DNA of 64,000 bases from positions 24,783,547 through 24,847,546 of the forward strand of contig CM046873.1 in NCBI GenBank assembly GCA_025617745.1. The letters run 5' to 3'. Each line of letters opens with the position of its first letter. Within the stretch, counting starts at the first letter, position 1. Positions 45,541 through 56,060 of this stretch are shown piece by piece. Under the pieces are notes generated by a model. It was not told where the DNA came from. It searched no databases and saw only the letters and a program-made list of their open reading frames with translations. Made by a program: the position numbers and the translations under genes. This stretch comes from Heliocidaris erythrogramma (Eukaryota > Echinodermata > Echinoidea > Camarodonta > Echinometridae).

Positions 45541-45689
45541 TTTTTTTCAGCCTTTGCAAAAAATTTCAAAAAGGGAGGACAGCTCTGGGGAACTTTGATT
45601 TAAGTTACGCAACCATTATTCTCTCATTTCCTTTCGCATTATATATAGATATATATAGATACAACCAAGACAAATCCTACCCCATACAG

Positions 45690-45881
45690 CTCTTTATTCC
45701 AAGAACGAACATGCCGAACCTGCCCTATTTTTTTCATCGGAAGGGGAAGTGAGGAAAACACTTCCCAACACCACTGAACATGATAGGCCTAGGCAGCTAC
45801 ATGTACTAAAGAGACTGATATCTGTAAAGGAGTCGCATAGAGGTTGTTGTGGCTTAACGTTGAATTCCACTAAAACTTGAG
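45690..45881 (+). other. Predicted non-coding exon 1 of TRIM-3
   Basis: CATACAGCTCTTTATTCCAA through TTGAATTCCACTAAAACTTG is conserved at 61854-62037 and in part at 39885-40036 and 10985-11016. It ends CTTGAG/GTAAGC (donor at 45882). The matching acceptor lies at 54178-54179, making an 8.3-kb intron that contains a 6-kb transposon. The 5' limit is uncertain. Confidence 0.5.
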
Positions 45882-46907
45882 GTAAGCTGTTATATTACAT
45901 TTATGTAGAGTCTATAATCTTTAGAACGCATAAAGAGCAGTAGCCGTAAAATAAAATACGTGTGGTTGAAAAAAAATTACAGTCTATTTCTATCTATCAG
46001 TCTATGTATATGAATTCAAACAAAAAATTTGCGACATATATCATAATATTCGTTTTAATGATTTGATTGTTCATCAATGTGCAGACACATCTTGATCATA
46101 ATTAGAACAGTTATATTTTATCATACAGCACATTTGTTGTCTTCAGACGAAGTAGATACATATGTTATACTGATACAAAGGTTAGAGGGGGAGAGAGATG
46201 ACAGCTATAAATAAAAAGAGAGTTGGTCTAAAAATAATGCAAATAGACACTATTTGTATAAATAGGGACACATAAACACAAGCAAAGATAATAGGAGGAG
46301 ATGAGAAACAAAGACATAAACATGATACACGAGAAAAGATTTCATTTAACATAATTTCCCTTGCACATCAACCCTTAACAATAATTGCGATATTTTCGTT
46401 TTCACCCTGACTTTAGCACGGCTGAAATCGAGTGGACCTTTGTTAAAAAAAGTTCAATGTACATTATTTTGTTTTACCCAGATGTACAGAGATATGCCAT
46501 GAATTGAACCCATGGCCATGTGATATCTTAAAGCGCATGAGTGTTATGATAGAGGTTAGGAGCATGGTAAACGCGACAATATGTCTAAATGCCAGGTCAG
46601 GTATCAAGGTTCTTTATTTTATACATAATGGATATTATAACAAGAATGAACATTCAGCATTGATTTCAAAAACTACGAAAACATCAAAATGTATCCAGAG
46701 AAAATGCTTTCATACTCTAGATTTTTTTCCCCAAATGCAAATAAACAAAAGTCAGTTTAAAACTATTCAGTATGTCCACGCATTTCAAAACCTGAATAGC
46801 ACCTAACTAAGCTTCATATCCTACAAGTTTCATATTTACACCTATCTTTAATGCCATATTTATGATACAACATGATCTGTGATTATACGCAACCGTAATA
46901 TATCCTA
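45882..46907. repeat. Module intron block, copy 3
   Basis: Matches 11017-11150, then jumps to DNA matching 13575-14155, so the part holding the satellite unit is deleted here. From about 46625 it matches 20998-21300. No coding gene. Confidence 0.6.
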
Positions 46908-47160
46908 CACTAAAAAAAGTAAAGTGCTAAAAAACAGGTGCTGCCCAAGGAGACGCACCTTCCGTGCTACCTAAAGTGCTATATTTTGTGGTGCAGAAAA
47001 AAATGGGTGGTAAAACAAGTGCTGAGTCAAATGAACCAATGAGGCCATTGAATCAGCATCTGGAGAGCTTTGGCAAATTTTCATATCACTTGCATTTTGT
47101 TGGAAGAAACCACACATTTTTGAGGTTTTTCTCTAATTCAGATAATATTGTCTCGGTCAG

Positions 47161-47410
47161 CAGTGGCGGATCCAGGGGGCACTTCCGGCCCGTGCCCCCC
47201 CCCCCCCCTTTAGAGTGAAAACCTTTTTTTTTCTTGTCAGAGAATTCCCCCCCCCCCCCCCCGAGCGAATTTTGGAGTTCTGGCGAAAAAAAATATTGTC
47301 GCACCCCCCCCCCCCCTTCCCTTTTCGAGAAGCTGGCAAGACCCCCAAAATACGGGTCTACCTTTTCCAAAGGTAGACCCCCTTATACTAAATCCTGGAA
47401 TCCGCCCCTG
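47161..47410. mobile_element. 250-bp hAT-like MITE nested in the foldback element
   Basis: TCGGTCAG is duplicated exactly at 47153-47160 and 47411-47418, the 8-bp target size of hAT transposons. Ends CAGTGGCGGATCCAGG and CCTGGAATCCGCCCCTG are inverted with small differences. The interior is dominated by C-runs; proline- and glycine-rich frames here are artefacts. Confidence 0.85.
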
Positions 47411-50400
47411 TCGGTCAGTGTCTCAGATAGAAAAAAGAGAAAAATGATTCAGAAATTGGTCAGTGAGTTTGTGATCATTGATAATTTACTATCTTTTATG
47501 ATTTACTAACCACTTTTATATACTTTTAAATAAGAATTGTACGGAATCTCATGTAATGCGCACTGTATATGTGCTATTTAGAACCTGTTCATGTATAGTG
47601 TAAAGTTAATTGTGACAAGTAACACCTGCACTGGTGCTAAATCAGCACTACTAGTGCAGTTACTATACCGATCACTTGAAAAGTGCTGAAAATAGCTCTC
47701 CCGGTGCTAATAGTCTATGGGCCAACGTAGACCCCCCCTCCCCCCCCCCCCCCCCCTTAGGCACAATTTTTGTGATGTTTTCCTGGTATCTAGGACCCTC
47801 AGCTATCAGAATCTGCCTGTTTGCCATAGAGTTAGTGGTGGGTGTGGCCACCAGGGCCGTTACCATGGCAACGCATCAAGGAAATATAGGAATTTACTAA
47901 AATACCTAATATTTCTAATTCAGAAATTTGAAAAATGACTGGTAAGCATCTAAATATATGTATTTTGAGTTTCCTGATTGATTGAAACCAAAATCTAGGT
48001 CATTTTGAAGTCACGGTCATGTAAAAAAAATGGCCGTTACTTTGGAAACGGTGCCATAAAAAGTTTATATTTTGGAAACATATCCAAACTTATCAGTATA
48101 GAGAGGGGCCGTCTACACAATCTTAGATTATATTTTTCTATTAGCTAGGACCCTCAGCTATCAAAATCTGCCTATTTTCCATAGAGTTCATGGTGGGCGT
48201 GGCCGCTAGGGCCGTTACCATGGTAACACATAACGAAATACTGGAATTTAGAAAATACCATATATTTGTCATTTAACAGCATAAAATATATGGTAAGGAC
48301 TATAATATATGTATTTCAACCTACCCCACTGATTCCAACCACAATTAGAGTCATTTGAAGTCATGGGCGTGTAAAAAAAGGGCCGTTGCTATGGAAACGG
48401 TCCTACAAAATTCTGACTTTTGTGGAAAATATCTATGATTTATCAATACAAAATAGAAAACAACTGTCTGCACAATCTTAAATCATGTTTTTCTGTTAGC
48501 TAGGACCCTCAGCTCTCATATTCTTCCTATTTTACATAAAGTTGGTAGTGGGCGTGACCACTAGGGTTATTACCATGGTAACACACCAAGGAATGGAATT
48601 TTAGAAAATAACATATATATCTGTAATTCAATATCACAAAAACAAATTGTAACCATCTAACTATATGTATTTTTGGGTGCCCGTTTGATTGGAAGTAGAA
48701 TCAGAGATATTGGAAGTCACCGTCATGTCAAAACATGGCTGTTGCTATAGAAACAGTATGATAATAATTGAATATTTCTGTAACTAATCAACACAAAACA
48801 AAGAATAAGTGTATGTACAGCCTAAAATGGTGTTTATCTGTCAGCTAAATCTGAGTCATTGGAAGTCACCAACATGTCAATACATGGTTGTTTCCATAGA
48901 AACGTTATGGTGAATTAATAAATATTAGTGAAAAAATCTGTAACTATCCAATGCACTTTATAAAGTAAGGGTTTCCACAACCTGAAATGATGTTTTTTCC
49001 CCTGTTAGTCAAAACAGGGTTGTTGCCATGGTAGATTTTTTGTTATTACACAGCAGCAATTATGTTGCAAAGACATTTTGTAACTGTTCGTCGTGTTTGG
49101 ATAGCTCCGGGCAAGATGTGGGTGTCCATGTGGGGGACCGTTGCAGTAACAACAGCTGATCCTAACTGGTTAGCTGTACATGAGTAGTTATGCATCCACC
49201 TCTACTATGTCTTAGCGTTGGGAGGGAGGCAATGGAGGCTTAATAGATAGATTCATCTCAGCCACAGAACCTTATGTATTCATAAGATGATAAACTTGTC
49301 GGTCTTTAGGGAAACCTGTCTACTTGAAATAAATCTGAGGAGATTGGAATAGAAGTTAGAATTTTTTCCCCTAATCCTACCCACACGAAATCTGAATGTT
49401 CATTAAGGATTAACAGCATGACCAAGGTGGTCTAGGATTTGGATTTCATCAGAACAGGGCTAAAGAATTGAACTTTGGGTGCTTCATCGTAGATCAAGTC
49501 CAGGACTAAAGTGATGTTACCTGCCTGGATTTTTTATTTGCTAGAAGGTATTCAAAAAGTCACTGAGAAGGCCTGTGGTGCAATTGCAGCTCAGCATTCT
49601 CACGACTTGCATGATTGGGATACATGTATATTATCCATGGACTTGATGTGTTGGGGACCATAAGACCTATAAGTTTACATATTGGTTGCCCTTACAGGTA
49701 AGCTGCAGTTCTCTTGGCTTTAGAGGAGATATGGCCAATAGTTTGTGAGATGGTTCCTCTAATACTATCTTGCCTTAAACATGATTGGATAAAGGATGGG
49801 GTATATTTAGCAGAGTTTAGTGGCTGAAATAATGTTGTGAAATTAGTGAACACCAGTGGGTTTGTCTATCTTTTACAGCTTTACTTGAACTGCTACGGTT
49901 AGGATGAAGATGATGAGTGAATCCTCACTTCACCATCGAGGGAATTCAAATTTACTTAGTATAGTTTGGTATGTACATGTAGTTCTGAAGTCTGTCAATG
50001 CCTTATTGTATCTGTTCATCATGATAACTCTGATTGATGGGTAATCCGCAATCTCATCCAAAGTAGCAGGTGTTGCTGCAAGAGGAATTCTTCTGAAAAT
50101 GTTCGTACCTTTATCCAAAGGATGCTCTCTAACTTCTGATTCCTAATGGCATCCATTTATAGAACTCCTTGCAGGGGGAAAGTGGAATACATGTAGCTCT
50201 CATGTCAACAAAGTGTGGACACTTGTGTACCTCAGTCATCATTTCACAGACGACCGTGAACTCAATACCGACACATTAATTGCAGTTAGCAGTACAGTCA
50301 GAAATGAACTTTATAAAAATAATATCATCACCAACATTATCTTTCGTGTTGTGAAATCACAGAAATATGCAATTTTTTTCTAAATATAGATTTCTCGATC

Positions 50401-50824
50401 ATAATCTGCCTTAGCAGCGACCATATTTGGATATGATCATTGTCTTAAATGATCAACATTTTCAATGCAATCATTCAGGCTGCTTGCTATGGAGATATGT
50501 AGCCTTGCATCTATTTGAACATTTGCATCTTCGTTTATCATAGCAAGTGTCCTACCAGGCATGAACTTGAGACCTCCAACCTGGAAAATATTCTTGATCT
50601 GGATTTGAACCAATAGGACAGTTACAAATTTATGAACTCAAGCACTTGTTTATAATTCATTATTTAGGTACATAAATATCCCTTTCTTAAAAGTCAATAT
50701 TAACTTTCTTATTCTTTTCCTTTGGCAATGACATATTTTTATATGGCTGACCTAAATTCATCCGGCTTTTGATTGTAATTAAAGGCGCAGCTTCAATTAG
50801 ATGCCTACATTGTACTTCGTTACA

Positions 50825-50985
50825 TTACAAATACATGGTGGAAGCACTGTGGTATATTGGTGAAGGTTTTTCAATCTCATACGAGAGCTCTTGGATTCGA
50901 TCCTTGATCGGTGCTTACATCCCTGGGCAAGGTGTTTGCCCACATTTGTTTTGCTTGACCCAGATGTACAGTGTATGAAATGTGT
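50825..50985 (+). mobile_element. tRNA-related SINE-like segment
   Basis: GTGGTATATTGGTGAAGG and GGATTCGATCC resemble Pol III boxes A and B with tRNA-like spacing. GGGCAAGGTGTTTGCCCACA and TGACCCAGATGTACAGTG follow, resembling the body of tRNA-derived SINEs. It lies in the centre of the foldback element. Confidence 0.4.
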
Positions 50986-53319
50986 ACAAGGCAATGATAG
51001 TTGCAGGGCAGTAGTAATATTACTGATGCGGTTATCCTGGTTAAGTAAGATCAATTTATTATAATCTATTATTCTAAAACTCTGATGTTTGTTGGTGCCT
51101 TACCATGGTACCTACTAGGAAGCTTTCAATTATGATAGCTGAGGGTCCTAGCTGACAGATAAACACCAATGTAGGCTGTACATACACTTGTTCTTTGTTT
51201 TGTGTTGAATAGTTACAGAAATATTGAATTTTAATCATACTGTTTTCTATAGCAACAGCCATGTTTTGACATGACGGTGACTTGCAATTAATGACTCTGA
51301 TTCTAGTTGCAATCAAAAGGGCACCCCAAAATACATATAGTTAGATGGTTACAATTTGTTTTTGTGATATTGAATTACAGATATATAGTATTTTCTAAAA
51401 TTCAATTCCTTGGTGTGTTACCATGGTAACAACCCTAGTGGTCACGCCCACTACCAACTTTATGTAAAATTGGAAGAATATGAGAGCTGAAGGTCCTAGC
51501 TAACAGAAAAACATAATTTAAGATTGTGCAGACAGTTGTTTTCTATTTTGGATTGATAAATCATAGATATTTTCCACAAATATCAGCATTTTGCGGGACC
51601 GTTTCCATAGCAACGGCCCTTTTTACACGCCCATGACTTCAAATGACTCAGATTGTGGTTGGAATCAGTGGGGCAGCTTGAAATACATATATATTAGAGT
51701 CTTTACCATATATTTTATGCTGCTAAATGACAAATATACGGTATTTTCTAAATTCCAGTATTTCGTTATGTTACCATGGTAACGGCCCTAGCGGCCACGC
51801 CCACCATGAATTCTATGGAAAACAGGCAGATTATGAGAGCTGAAGGTTGTAGCTAACAGAAAAACATGATTTAAGATTGTGCAGACAGTTGTTTTCTATT
51901 TTGTATTGATAAATCATAGATATTTTCTACAAATATCAGGATTTTGCGGGACCGTTTCCATAGCAACGGCCCTTTTTACACGCCCATGACTTCAAATGAC
52001 TCAGATTGTGGTTGGAATCAGTGGGGCAGCTTGAAATACATATATATTAGAGTCTTTACCATATATTTTATGCTGCTAAATGACAAATATACGGTATTTT
52101 CTAAATTCCAGTATTTCGTTATGTGTTACCATGGTAACGGCCCTAGCAGCCACGCCCACCACCATGTGAAACAAGCAAATAATGATAGCTGAGGGTCATA
52201 ACTAATATAAAAACATTATCAAAGACTGTGCAGACACCTTTTTCTTTCTATTTTGTAATGGTTAGTTATAGATTTTTTCACAAATAACAGCTTTTTGTTG
52301 GACCGTTTCCATAGCAACGGCCTTTTTTGACACGCCCATGACTTTAAATGGCTCAGATTGTGATTGCAATCTATCAGGCAGCTTGAAATACACATAATGG
52401 GATACTTACCATATTTTTTATAGCTATTGAATTACAAAGATGCAGTATTTTCTAAGAATCCAGTATTTTAAAATAAATATATTAGGATGCTTACCAAGTA
52501 TTTTTAGATTTGTGAATTGGAATTATATGACTTTTCCTAAAATTCATATTTTTCTTGATCCGTTACCATGGTAACGGCCCTGGTGGCCACACCCACCACC
52601 AACTTTATGGCAAACAAGCAGATTCTGATAGCTGAGAGTCCTAGCTAACAGAAAAACATCATTTAAAATTGTGCCTAAGGGGGGGGGGGGGCCTTTTCGG
52701 TTTCTGGCCCATGGACTATAAAGACAGCACCCTTTATAGTGCAAAATAAGTAGCACTTTTTGGGGTGCTGTGACAAATATTAGCACAGACTGTGCTGCCC
52801 CGATGGGAGCACCAAAAAGGTACTGAATATAGCCCACGTGCTAAAACAGTACTTCAGTTTTTAGTGTCTACATACCATTCTTTTTATTCGTGCAATACAT
52901 ATCTTTTTAGAAATCTGTACAGGCGATGACGTCACGCAATGTCATGCTCAAGTAGATACACCGAATATTCCATGTAGAAATTTAGTGTAATCATGGTGGT
53001 AAACATGTTTTGTATAATCAGGACACAGTAAGTAGCGAATTTGAGATTACCTAACTTTTCTGATAAATGTTGGCGAAAATCAGGGTTTGCCTATGCCATT
53101 TGCGACATTTAACGATTTATAGCGATATTTTAGCGATATTAAACGACAATTAGCAACATTTTAGCGAATGCTTGCGAAAATGTTTGCGAAAGGCAGTTGG
53201 CGACTATTAGCGACTGTAAGCAAATGTTAGCGACAGCTTTTGCGAAGATTAGCAACTATCTGCCAATCCTTTGCCACTATTTGTGAATAACTCCTGGGAA
53301 AGTACCAGGCGAATTTGGT

Positions 53320-53340
53320 CCCAACCCTATAAAAGGTTGA
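53320..53340 (+). promoter_or_regulatory. TATA box of the Harbinger-like remnant
   Basis: CCCTATAAAAGG centred at about 53330, preceded by the GCGA array and followed about 65 bp later by the ATG at 53396. Spacing is typical for a Pol II core promoter. Confidence 0.4.
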
Positions 53341-53395
53341 GCAAACTCGACCAGCATTCAGATTTCTTCTGACCGCAGTCGAAGGAGTATTCAGT

Positions 53396-53638
53396 ATGGA
53401 TATCCAGAATATGGAAATGAATTTCTGCCAGGAAGAGGCCCAACGTTATGCTGTCCTGAAAGAGTTGTTTTGCTTGGTTGCTGTTACAGCTGGCGTGCAA
53501 CGAAAGCGAAAGAAAGAACATGAAGAAAAAAAGGAAAGGAAAAAGAAAAGAAAGATTGTTTGGGTTAGAGAGTGGTTGCTGCAGAGATTTCTGTCCCCCG
53601 CGGGGTCTTTGCTCTCCTACCTTGCTTTCTCGCCATGA
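53396..53638 (+). pseudogene. Truncated Harbinger-type transposase N-terminus (80 aa)
   Basis: The frame starts at the first ATG about 65 bp after a TATA box and contains a lysine/arginine-rich run followed by WVREWLLQRF. This resembles the basic stretch plus WVRPWL-type motif found at the N-terminus of PIF/Harbinger nuclease-transposases. The catalytic DDE region is absent, as only about 80 residues remain. It could instead be a short unrelated protein. Confidence 0.35.
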
Positions 53639-54181
53639 CGATATGGCACATTTCTCTCAATAGGCCGGTTTTATATAGGAACCATATGGTCATGTGGTCG
53701 CTAGCATATTGACGAATGAAAAAGAACTTCAGCGACACCGGTTTACAACCGTTTGCAAAGGCTTACGACACTAGACATTTTACAGTTGAGACAAACGATT
53801 GTTTTAACTTTTGAAGACCTAGATTAGGTCTGCTTTGATACATTTAATCATAGAGATTATCAGATTTGATATAAAATATAGTTACGTATCTATGGATAGC
53901 CAGCCGAATAGAATTATTTCTTCAACGAAAAAGAACTAGCAACAATTTAATTATACTCTCTAAGGCTGTGTCACAGTATTTTGATAGGCTGTGAAAACAA
54001 TATTTTTACTTCCTTTCAGTTTTCTTCTTTTCCTCCTTCCCCTTCCCACCCTTTGGCAAATCTAGAGGGCAGTCGCCTTCATGTGCCCCTTTCCACCCCA
54101 TTTCCTGATAACGCCACCCCTGCTCTTACCAATAATTACATCTTAACTGAGTTTTGGTAATTGTTTTAATTCCCATTAGAC

Positions 54182-55999
54182 ATGGCTTCAGACATGGCTT
54201 CAGTGATCCAAGGCCTTGAGTGTTCTCTGTGCTTTAACCTTCTAGAAGAACCTAAGCTTCTGTCTTGCACTCATTCATTCTGTGAGAAATGCCTTCAACA
54301 ACTCCATCACTCTCAGGGAAAGAACATCAAAATCGTATGCCCCATCTGTCGTCAGATCACTCAAATTGGCAACAAAAACGTGTCCAGTCTTAAAACAAAT
54401 GTTCCTCTCAAGTCCATGGTCGGTGACGCGAAGACAACCAGGAAGATATGTACTATCTGTGACCCGGAAGACAAATCTCTGTCAGTGCACTACTGCCAGC
54501 AATGTGGAGATTTCCTGTGCCAAGCGTGCCTAGATGCCCACGGGAAGTTTAAGAAGACGGCGAATCACATCGTAGTCAGCGTGAGTGATATCAAGAGCGG
54601 GAAGGTGAAAGTCAAGCAGATATGTCGGAAGCATCCAGGAGAAGAGAGGTCGTATGTGTGTACATCCTGCAAGGTGTCTATCTGCTTCAGATGCCGCATG
54701 CTCGATCACAACGGATCAGATCACGGGGTTCAAGAAGTAGAAGACTTCAAGAAGAACATGAAGGATGAGATTGAATCTCTCCAGAAAAGAGGGATGGAGA
54801 AAATTGAGAAAATCAAGTCGTACACAAAGGTGGTCCGAGAGGAGACTGCGAAGGTTGAAGCCATCATTGCCGAGAGAGAAGCTGATATCGAAACGGCATT
54901 CGACGAGACACTCTTCTTATTGAACGCGAAGAAAAATGCTCTACTCAATCAGTGCAAAGAACAGAAAAAGAAACTAAAAGAAGAACTTTGTAGAAATGGT
55001 AAGAATGGAGATGAGTTAATAAATAGTGTAAATAGTGCATGTGAGTTGGTTGGTAATGGTGTAAAAGCATTGCTTGAGGGTGAGGCATTGATAGTACATA
55101 GCAATCTGTGTAGGGAATTACAGGATATATTAGATACGGTTGATCCTGATGTATCAAAACCAAAACAGGTTACCTGTCGTGCAGAAAGTGTAACATTCAC
55201 CCCATGCAAGCTTGACGATGAACATAATCTCGGGAGGATCACTGGAAAAGACTGGTTACTTGAAAAGGTAGCCAAGTTTAGCATTTCTGAGAAAGAACCT
55301 GGTAGCACGGCCCCAACAAAGTATGGTAAGATGTTAGTGGGGTATGGTGATGGTGGTATCGAGGAGTTCACAGTCAGTGGTTCACAGAAAACAGTGCTGA
55401 AGGATGTGAACGTGTGGCGTGTGTCTGTCTTGTCTGATGGTCGCTATGTTGTACGTGATTGGGATGAGATCTCCCTCTACTCCTCTGACTGGAACAAACT
55501 TGATACCAAAGCGTTTAATATGAAGGATAGTGATCACTATGGTGGCATGGATGTAGATAAATGTAATAACATCTATGTTGGGTATTACTTTGCTAAGACG
55601 ATACGTGTGTTCACACCAGAGGGTGGGGCACCGATTAGGGAGATCCCCTGCCAGGACAATACTCCGTACGAGATATGTACAATGAATCACAGTAACATGC
55701 TGGTTGTTAGTGATGGATTCACTGTTCGAGTGATCGATCAGCAGGGTACAGAGAAACATGACGTCACAAAGGAGGGTGACAGTGCACGTCCTGCTGTCCT
55801 ACATGATGATAGCATCCTGATTGGATGGCAGAAGGATGGTCTTGTGAGTATTGATCTGTACACAAACCAACTGAGACATGTGAGAACAGTCATTAGTGGG
55901 CTGGAGTGCCCAAGTTATTACTGGGATATGAAAGAGTTCTCATCAGGGGAGATCGCGTTTTGCGCCGATTCCAAACTCTATGTGTTACGTAAATGCTAG
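54182..55999 (+). CDS. TRIM-3: RING/B-box/coiled-coil E3 ubiquitin ligase, 605 aa
   Basis: Third paralogue, same layout: RING (C14, C17, C29, H31, C34, C37, C53, C56), B-box 1 (~90-129), B-box 2 (~148-181), coiled coil, and C-terminal NHL-like region ending YVLRKC. The N-terminus is nearly TRIM-1 (MASDMASVIQGLECSLCFN). Residues ~330-370 are distinct from both others (CRAESVTFTPCKLDDEHNLG), and ~375-430 match TRIM-2. One codon is missing in RDWDEISLYSS compared with DEKISLYSS. The acceptor ATTAG (54178-54179) lies two bases before the ATG. Exon 1 is predicted at 45690-45881, with a tRNA palindrome just upstream. Expected activity is RING-dependent ubiquitin transfer; substrates are unknown. 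Confidence 0.93.
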   Translation: MASDMASVIQGLECSLCFNLLEEPKLLSCTHSFCEKCLQQLHHSQGKNIKIVCPICRQITQIGNKNVSSLKTNVPLKSMVGDAKTTRKICTICDPEDKSLSVHYCQQCGDFLCQACLDAHGKFKKTANHIVVSVSDIKSGKVKVKQICRKHPGEERSYVCTSCKVSICFRCRMLDHNGSDHGVQEVEDFKKNMKDEIESLQKRGMEKIEKIKSYTKVVREETAKVEAIIAEREADIETAFDETLFLLNAKKNALLNQCKEQKKKLKEELCRNGKNGDELINSVNSACELVGNGVKALLEGEALIVHSNLCRELQDILDTVDPDVSKPKQVTCRAESVTFTPCKLDDEHNLGRITGKDWLLEKVAKFSISEKEPGSTAPTKYGKMLVGYGDGGIEEFTVSGSQKTVLKDVNVWRVSVLSDGRYVVRDWDEISLYSSDWNKLDTKAFNMKDSDHYGGMDVDKCNNIYVGYYFAKTIRVFTPEGGAPIREIPCQDNTPYEICTMNHSNMLVVSDGFTVRVIDQQGTEKHDVTKEGDSARPAVLHDDSILIGWQKDGLVSIDLYTNQLRHVRTVISGLECPSYYWDMKEFSSGEIAFCADSKLYVLRKC

Positions 56000-56060
56000 A
56001 TGTCAATCTATTTTTGAAAAAGCGATGCCAACAACTTTAGACAGATCAATTCACTTTTAT

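Larger units (their letters stand above)
46908..52866. mobile_element. 5.96-kb CACTA-ended foldback element
   Basis: Begins CACTAAAAA and ends TTTTTAGTG. CTA lies before the left end and CTA one base after the right end, and the uninterrupted site is seen at 21295-21315 (TCCTACATACC). Subterminal regions hold many GTGCT/AGCAC motifs, as expected of CACTA transposase-binding arrays. About 47720-49030 and 51095-52680 are inverted arms, each of about four ~350-bp units centred on TTACCATGGTAAC and related motifs. The 2-kb centre (49060-51090) has no recognisable transposase. It is non-autonomous. Confidence 0.65.
53050..53760 (+). mobile_element. Remnant of a PIF/Harbinger-like transposon
   Basis: This DNA is absent from module 1. 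Its left part (53075-53270) is an array of about sixteen GCGA-type motifs (TAGCGA, TTGCGAAA, AACGA). TATAAAAG follows at 53330, then an 80-codon frame. The right part repeats AGCGAC and ACGAC motifs. Identification rests on the short encoded protein and is tentative. Confidence 0.4.
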
